A DNA stretch of 28,026 nucleotides from a bacterium. Its GTDB lineage: Bacteria > UBP6 > JAFGXH01. Within the stretch, counting starts at the first letter, position 1. The number at the start of each line of letters is the position of its first letter. This document shows positions 25,107-28,026 of this stretch, in pieces. Under the pieces are notes generated by a model. The model worked only from the letters and a program-made list of their open reading frames with translations. It was not told where the DNA came from and ran no database searches. The stretch spans positions 1 through 28,026 of the forward strand of contig JAMOQH010000173.1 in assembly GCA_027064085.1 (NCBI GenBank), written 5' to 3'. Made by a program: the position numbers and the translations under genes.

Positions 25107-25135
25107 TTGACAAACACAATAATAGTAATTAAACT
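25107..25135 (+). promoter_or_regulatory. promoter for the pncC-pepA pair
   Basis: A perfect TTGACA (25107-25112), 17-nt spacer, TAAACT (25130-25135), 25 nt before the ATG at 25160. It separates this pair from the preceding membrane-protein operon. Confidence 0.55.
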
Positions 25136-25159
25136 CTATATGTATGATTTAGAGGTAAT

Positions 25160-25831
25160 ATGAAATACACACTAAAAGCATTTTTTCCAGAGAAAAAAAA
25201 TTATAATGATTTTATTGATTTATTATCAGAAAATAAAATTGAGTATGAATATAAGTATGAATTTCCAGAGTATTTGATAACATTAGATACTCAAAAAGGA
25301 TTATTAGATAAAGTATATGAAGATTTTGGAGAATATATTTTTGCAGACGAAGATATAACTTTAATAGATATTTTTCATGATACAATATCCAAAACAGATA
25401 TCACTATTTCAGGAGCAGAATCTTGTACCGGAGGATTAGTTTCAAAATACCTAACAGATAGAGCAGGCTCATCAAAATATTTTAAATATTCAGTTGTCTC
25501 TTATAGTAATGAATCTAAAATAAAAATTTTAAATATTAATAAAGAAAAAATGGAAAAAAAGGGTGTTGTATCAAAAGCTACAATAATAGGAATGCTTGAA
25601 GGCCTAGAATACATATATCCTACAAATATAGCCTATGCAGTAACAGGTATTGCAGGACCAACAGGAGGGACAAAAGAACAACCTATAGGCACTGTTTTTA
25701 TAGGAATAGTTCAATATGGGCGCAGGGAGATACAAGCTTATCAATTTGAAGGCTCTCGTTGGGAAATTAGAAGATACTCAACATGGACTATTTTATTAAA
25801 AATGTTAAATAAAATAAAAAATGATTTATAA
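25160..25831 (+). CDS. pncC: CinA C-terminal domain protein, nicotinamide-nucleotide amidohydrolase type
   Basis: 223 residues. From residue about 70 onward it is a complete CinA C-terminal domain: GAESCTGGLVSKYLTDRAGSS with the catalytic Ser88 in AESCTGG, then VVSYSNESK, GVVS and AVTGIAGPTGGTKEQPIGTVFIG. This domain deamidates NMN to nicotinic acid mononucleotide in NAD salvage. The first 70 residues resemble the short middle (KH-like) domain that joins the two halves of full-length CinA (note YEDFGEYIFADEDITLIDIF just before the catalytic domain). The N-terminal MoCF/COG1058 pyrophosphatase domain is absent and no remnant is visible upstream. GAGG lies 5 nt before the ATG. pepA follows after 19 nt with its own RBS. 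Confidence 0.88.
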   Translation: MKYTLKAFFPEKKNYNDFIDLLSENKIEYEYKYEFPEYLITLDTQKGLLDKVYEDFGEYIFADEDITLIDIFHDTISKTDITISGAESCTGGLVSKYLTDRAGSSKYFKYSVVSYSNESKIKILNINKEKMEKKGVVSKATIIGMLEGLEYIYPTNIAYAVTGIAGPTGGTKEQPIGTVFIGIVQYGRREIQAYQFEGSRWEIRRYSTWTILLKMLNKIKNDL

Positions 25832-25850
25832 TTAGTTAGTAGGAGAATAC

Positions 25851-27377
25851 ATGAAAATAAAAATTTTAAAAGAAAGAGAAGAATTGAAAAAAGAAAATAA
25901 TATATTAGTTCCTATTTTTGAAGAACAAGTAGAAACTCAAAAATTTACTACAATGCTTACATTTTTAACACCATCTAAAAAATCAACACTAGAGGAATTA
26001 GTAAAGAAATGGAGTTTTAAAGCTAAAAAAGGAGAGTTGTTTCAATTTGATTATGAGGATAACAAAGAATTAAAGACTTTATTTTTATATGGATTAGGTA
26101 AAAAGGATAAATTTAAGTTAATAGGTTTTAAAAGAGCTATGTCTCAATCCTTTAGAGCATTATCTAATAAAAAACTTTCTACATATTCAATATTTGTTCC
26201 TTGGACTACAACATCTTGGAAATTAGATTCTGTTTTAGCTAAAGTTTATTTGGGTACAGCATTAACTAATTATAAATTTGATAAATACATCAAAAAAGAT
26301 GAAGATAAAATAGAATTAAAACAGGTTTCCTTATTCATAAATGCCTTGTATGAAAAATTTAAAGATAGTGAAGTCAAAAAATTAGTAAAAGAAAATAAAG
26401 TCATTGCAGATGCTATTGAAAATTCAAGAAATTTACTTAATGAAACTCCAATGAATATGTATCCAGAAGTTTTAAAAGACTCTGTTTTAGAATTATTTAA
26501 AGGAAGAAAAGGAGTAAAAACTAAAGTGATGGATTTTGAAGAAATTAAATCCAAAGGAATGAATTTATTAGCTGCAGTTGGAATGGGAAGTGATAAAAAG
26601 CCTTATTTTGTTGAAATTTCTTATAAAAGTACTAAAAAAGGAGCAAAAACTTTATCTCTAGTAGGTAAAGGTATCACTTATGATGCTGGTGGATATTCTT
26701 TAAAGCCGGCTCAACACATGGTTGGAATGCACATGGATATGGGTGGCAGTGCAATGATGATAGGAGTAATGGATATTATAACAAACTATAAACTTGATTT
26801 TAATGTAAACTGCTATTTAGTGATTGCAGAAAATCTAATTTCAGGTTCTGCATATAAAGTTTCTGATGTTATTACAGGATATGGTAAAAAAAGTGTTGAA
26901 ATATTAAATACTGATGCAGAGGGTAGATTAGCTTTAGCAGACGGTATTGCTTATGCATGCGACAAAGGAACTGATAAATTAATTGAAGCATCTACTTTAA
27001 CGGGAGCTGTTTTATCAGCATTAGGACAAGAAATTGCAGGTATAGTTGCAAATAATGATAGTTTTGTGAAAGACTTTAAAGAATCCTACGAAAAAACAGA
27101 AGAAAAATTCTGGCAATTACCTGCAGAGGAAAATTATAAGGAATTAATTAAATCAAAGGTTGCTGATTTAAAAAACCTCGGAGGTCCTTATGCAGGAACA
27201 ATAACTGCAGGACTATTTTTAAATGAATTTATTACAGAAAATGTTGATTTTATGCACTTAGATATTGCAGGAGCAGCAATGCTTGAAAAAGATATTGATT
27301 TTTATAATATGGGAGGAAGTGGATTTGGTATTCAAGCTCTTTCTCATTTTATATTAAAAGGTAAAGTTTTTAATTAA
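25851..27377 (+). CDS. pepA: leucyl aminopeptidase, M17 family
   Basis: 508 residues, normal length for cytosolic M17 aminopeptidases. RBS AGGAG is 5 nt from the ATG. The N-terminal half (1-170) is the variable macro-like domain. The C-terminal half has all the active-site residues expected from bovine LAP numbering: Lys273 and Asp278 in GKGITYDAGG, Lys285 in SLKP, Asp296 in HMDMGG, and Asp355, Glu357 and Arg359 in NTDAEGRL. These bind two metal ions and the bicarbonate/catalytic site. It should release N-terminal residues, leucine preferred, in peptide turnover. Some bacterial PepA also bind DNA in recombination or regulation; nothing here shows that. The gene ends just before tandem hairpins. 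Confidence 0.94.
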   Translation: MKIKILKEREELKKENNILVPIFEEQVETQKFTTMLTFLTPSKKSTLEELVKKWSFKAKKGELFQFDYEDNKELKTLFLYGLGKKDKFKLIGFKRAMSQSFRALSNKKLSTYSIFVPWTTTSWKLDSVLAKVYLGTALTNYKFDKYIKKDEDKIELKQVSLFINALYEKFKDSEVKKLVKENKVIADAIENSRNLLNETPMNMYPEVLKDSVLELFKGRKGVKTKVMDFEEIKSKGMNLLAAVGMGSDKKPYFVEISYKSTKKGAKTLSLVGKGITYDAGGYSLKPAQHMVGMHMDMGGSAMMIGVMDIITNYKLDFNVNCYLVIAENLISGSAYKVSDVITGYGKKSVEILNTDAEGRLALADGIAYACDKGTDKLIEASTLTGAVLSALGQEIAGIVANNDSFVKDFKESYEKTEEKFWQLPAEENYKELIKSKVADLKNLGGPYAGTITAGLFLNEFITENVDFMHLDIAGAAMLEKDIDFYNMGGSGFGIQALSHFILKGKVFN

Positions 27378-27382
27378 TTCTC

Positions 27383-27419
27383 CCCACATCCGTGGGTTTT
27401 AACCACATCTGTGGTTTTT
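27383..27419 (+). terminator. tandem hairpin terminator after pepA
   Basis: Two near-identical small hairpins: CCCAC-ATCC-GTGGG (27383-27396) followed by TTTT, and AACCAC-ATCT-GTGGTT (27401-27416) followed by TTT. The cores CCACATCCGTGG and CCACATCTGTGG differ at one base and are 19 bp apart. They lie 6 nt past the pepA stop and would terminate plus-strand transcription before the convergent cdd gene. Confidence 0.75.
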
Positions 27420-27465
27420 ATTCCATTTTTAAAAAATAAAGCTTAGTTATTTAACTTAAACAAGT

Positions 27466-27861
27466 TTAATCAAGATATTTATTATCGAAACTATGAGGCA
27501 ATAGCTCCTTTACAGTACTTTTTTCAATTTTATCATTATCTCCGAGCATGATAACTTCCATATCCATAGAAAACTCACTCATAACTTGCCTACATATACC
27601 ACATGGAGGTACAATAGGATGTTTACCTTGCTTATCCTCAACATAAAGATAAATTTTTTCAAATTCCTTTTCTCCTTCACTAACAGCTTTAAAAATAGCA
27701 ACTCTTTCGGCACAAATAGTTCCTCCATAAGAAGCATTTTCAATATTTACTCCAGTATAAACTTTGCCTGATTTTGTTACTAAAACAGCCGAAACTTTAA
27801 AATGAGAATATGGAGAGTAAGAAAATTTTAAATTTTCTTTTAAAAGATTAATATTATTCAT
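27466..27861 (-). CDS. cdd: cytidine deaminase, tetrameric type
   Basis: 131 residues, the size of the homotetrameric class. GAGG lies 7 nt before the ATG at 27861. The zinc site is complete: CAE (50-52) with Cys50 as ligand and Glu52 as the proton shuttle, and PCGIC with Cys87 and Cys90. The substrate loop GVNIENASYG and SPYSHFKVSAVL are also typical. It hydrolyses cytidine and deoxycytidine to uridine and deoxyuridine in pyrimidine salvage. It is convergent with pepA and seems monocistronic, with a possible promoter upstream. Confidence 0.95.
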   Translation of the reverse strand: MNNINLLKENLKFSYSPYSHFKVSAVLVTKSGKVYTGVNIENASYGGTICAERVAIFKAVSEGEKEFEKIYLYVEDKQGKHPIVPPCGICRQVMSEFSMDMEVIMLGDNDKIEKSTVKELLPHSFDNKYLD

Positions 27862-27896
27862 TACTAAACCTCAAAATATCTAAGAAAACAAATAAC

Positions 27897-27925
27897 ATAA
27901 TATTTAAAATTTATCTAATTTTGAA
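27897..27925 (-). promoter_or_regulatory. possible cdd promoter
   Basis: On the minus strand TTCAAA (27925-27920), 17-nt spacer, TATTAT (27902-27897), about 35 nt before the ATG. The -35 is weak and the region is extremely AT-rich, so the call is tentative. Confidence 0.35.
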
Positions 27926-27964
27926 TAAAAAAATTAAATAAAAAAAAACTTATAAAAAGCTCAA

Positions 27965-27988
27965 TTAAAGCTTGAATAAAAGCTTTAA
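27965..27988. repeat. inverted repeat in the right-edge intergenic region
   Basis: TTAAAGCTT (27965-27973) and AAGCTTTAA (27980-27988) form a 9-bp stem with a 6-nt loop. The remaining sequence from about 27926 to the window end shows no convincing coding start or terminator tail. It could be an operator or 3'-end structure belonging to a gene beyond the edge. Confidence 0.5.
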
Positions 27989-28026
27989 ATAACATATAGT
28001 TAAAGTTCCACTTTTTGTTGTAATGA

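Noticed and set aside
27990-28026. Possible start of another gene or a sigma54 promoter at the right edge
   Set aside because: No -24/-12 GG/GC pattern fits on either strand and no start codon with RBS can be followed within the remaining bases.

Overview
This is a strongly AT-rich window from a Gram-negative bacterium, densely packed with genes. The diderm envelope is indicated by a TolC-type outer-membrane channel, two predicted lipoproteins, a LolA-like periplasmic protein and a probable barrel protein. The Cys-rich repeat with the core CGDDGCGGSCGSC is a motif I associate with Myxococcota/Bradymonadota-like 'deltaproteobacterial' genomes, and the hpf-ptsN pair is a proteobacterial habit. 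I therefore lean towards a low-GC relative of those groups, with low confidence. I see no rRNA or tRNA gene, integrase, IS element, CRISPR array or phage gene, so this looks like chromosomal backbone plus lineage-specific envelope genes.

Layout. 1-1606 (minus): a small secreted protein followed by a TolC-family channel that runs off the left edge. A 17-bp perfect inverted repeat with an inner hairpin lies between them. 1793-11048 (plus): a long apparent operon with a 1900-residue TPR protein, two unrecognised cytoplasmic proteins, a LolA-like protein, a secreted acidic/barrel-like protein and a dienoyl-CoA-isomerase-like crotonase. 11109-12827 (minus): a GGDEF-EAL protein with a degenerate GGDEF motif and an intact EAL domain. 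12958-14373 (plus): a Cys-rich lipoprotein built from two repeat arrays, with its own promoter and a strong terminator. 14541-16858 (plus): an iron-type alcohol dehydrogenase, then hpf and ptsN. 16855-18919 (minus): an HtrA-like lipoprotein that has lost its whole catalytic triad, followed by an O-methyltransferase. 19033-25094 (plus): uup (ABC-F), a 6-phosphofructokinase, a YihY family membrane protein and an unknown membrane-anchored protein, all overlapping or nearly so. 25160-27377 (plus): a CinA C-terminal amidohydrolase lacking the usual N-terminal domain, and pepA. 27466-27861 (minus): cytidine deaminase.

The most unusual signal is in uup. The linker between the second ATPase domain and the C-terminal coiled coil carries an in-frame, inverted and tandemly repeated element (20641-20751). 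It shares an 8-mer and a 10-mer with the hairpin core of the intergenic palindrome at 1155-1224. This suggests a dispersed palindromic element family that can settle both between genes and in frame inside genes, analogous to Rickettsia palindromic elements. Other points of interest are the triad-less HtrA-like protein, apparently made from a leaderless mRNA; the giant TPR protein heading an envelope operon; and a phosphofructokinase with a mixed ATP/PPi motif set.

Several convincing sigma70-type promoters (TTGACA/TATAAT-like with 16-18 nt spacers) are visible in the intergenic gaps and agree with the operon layout. All functional calls come from reading motifs; no database search was run.
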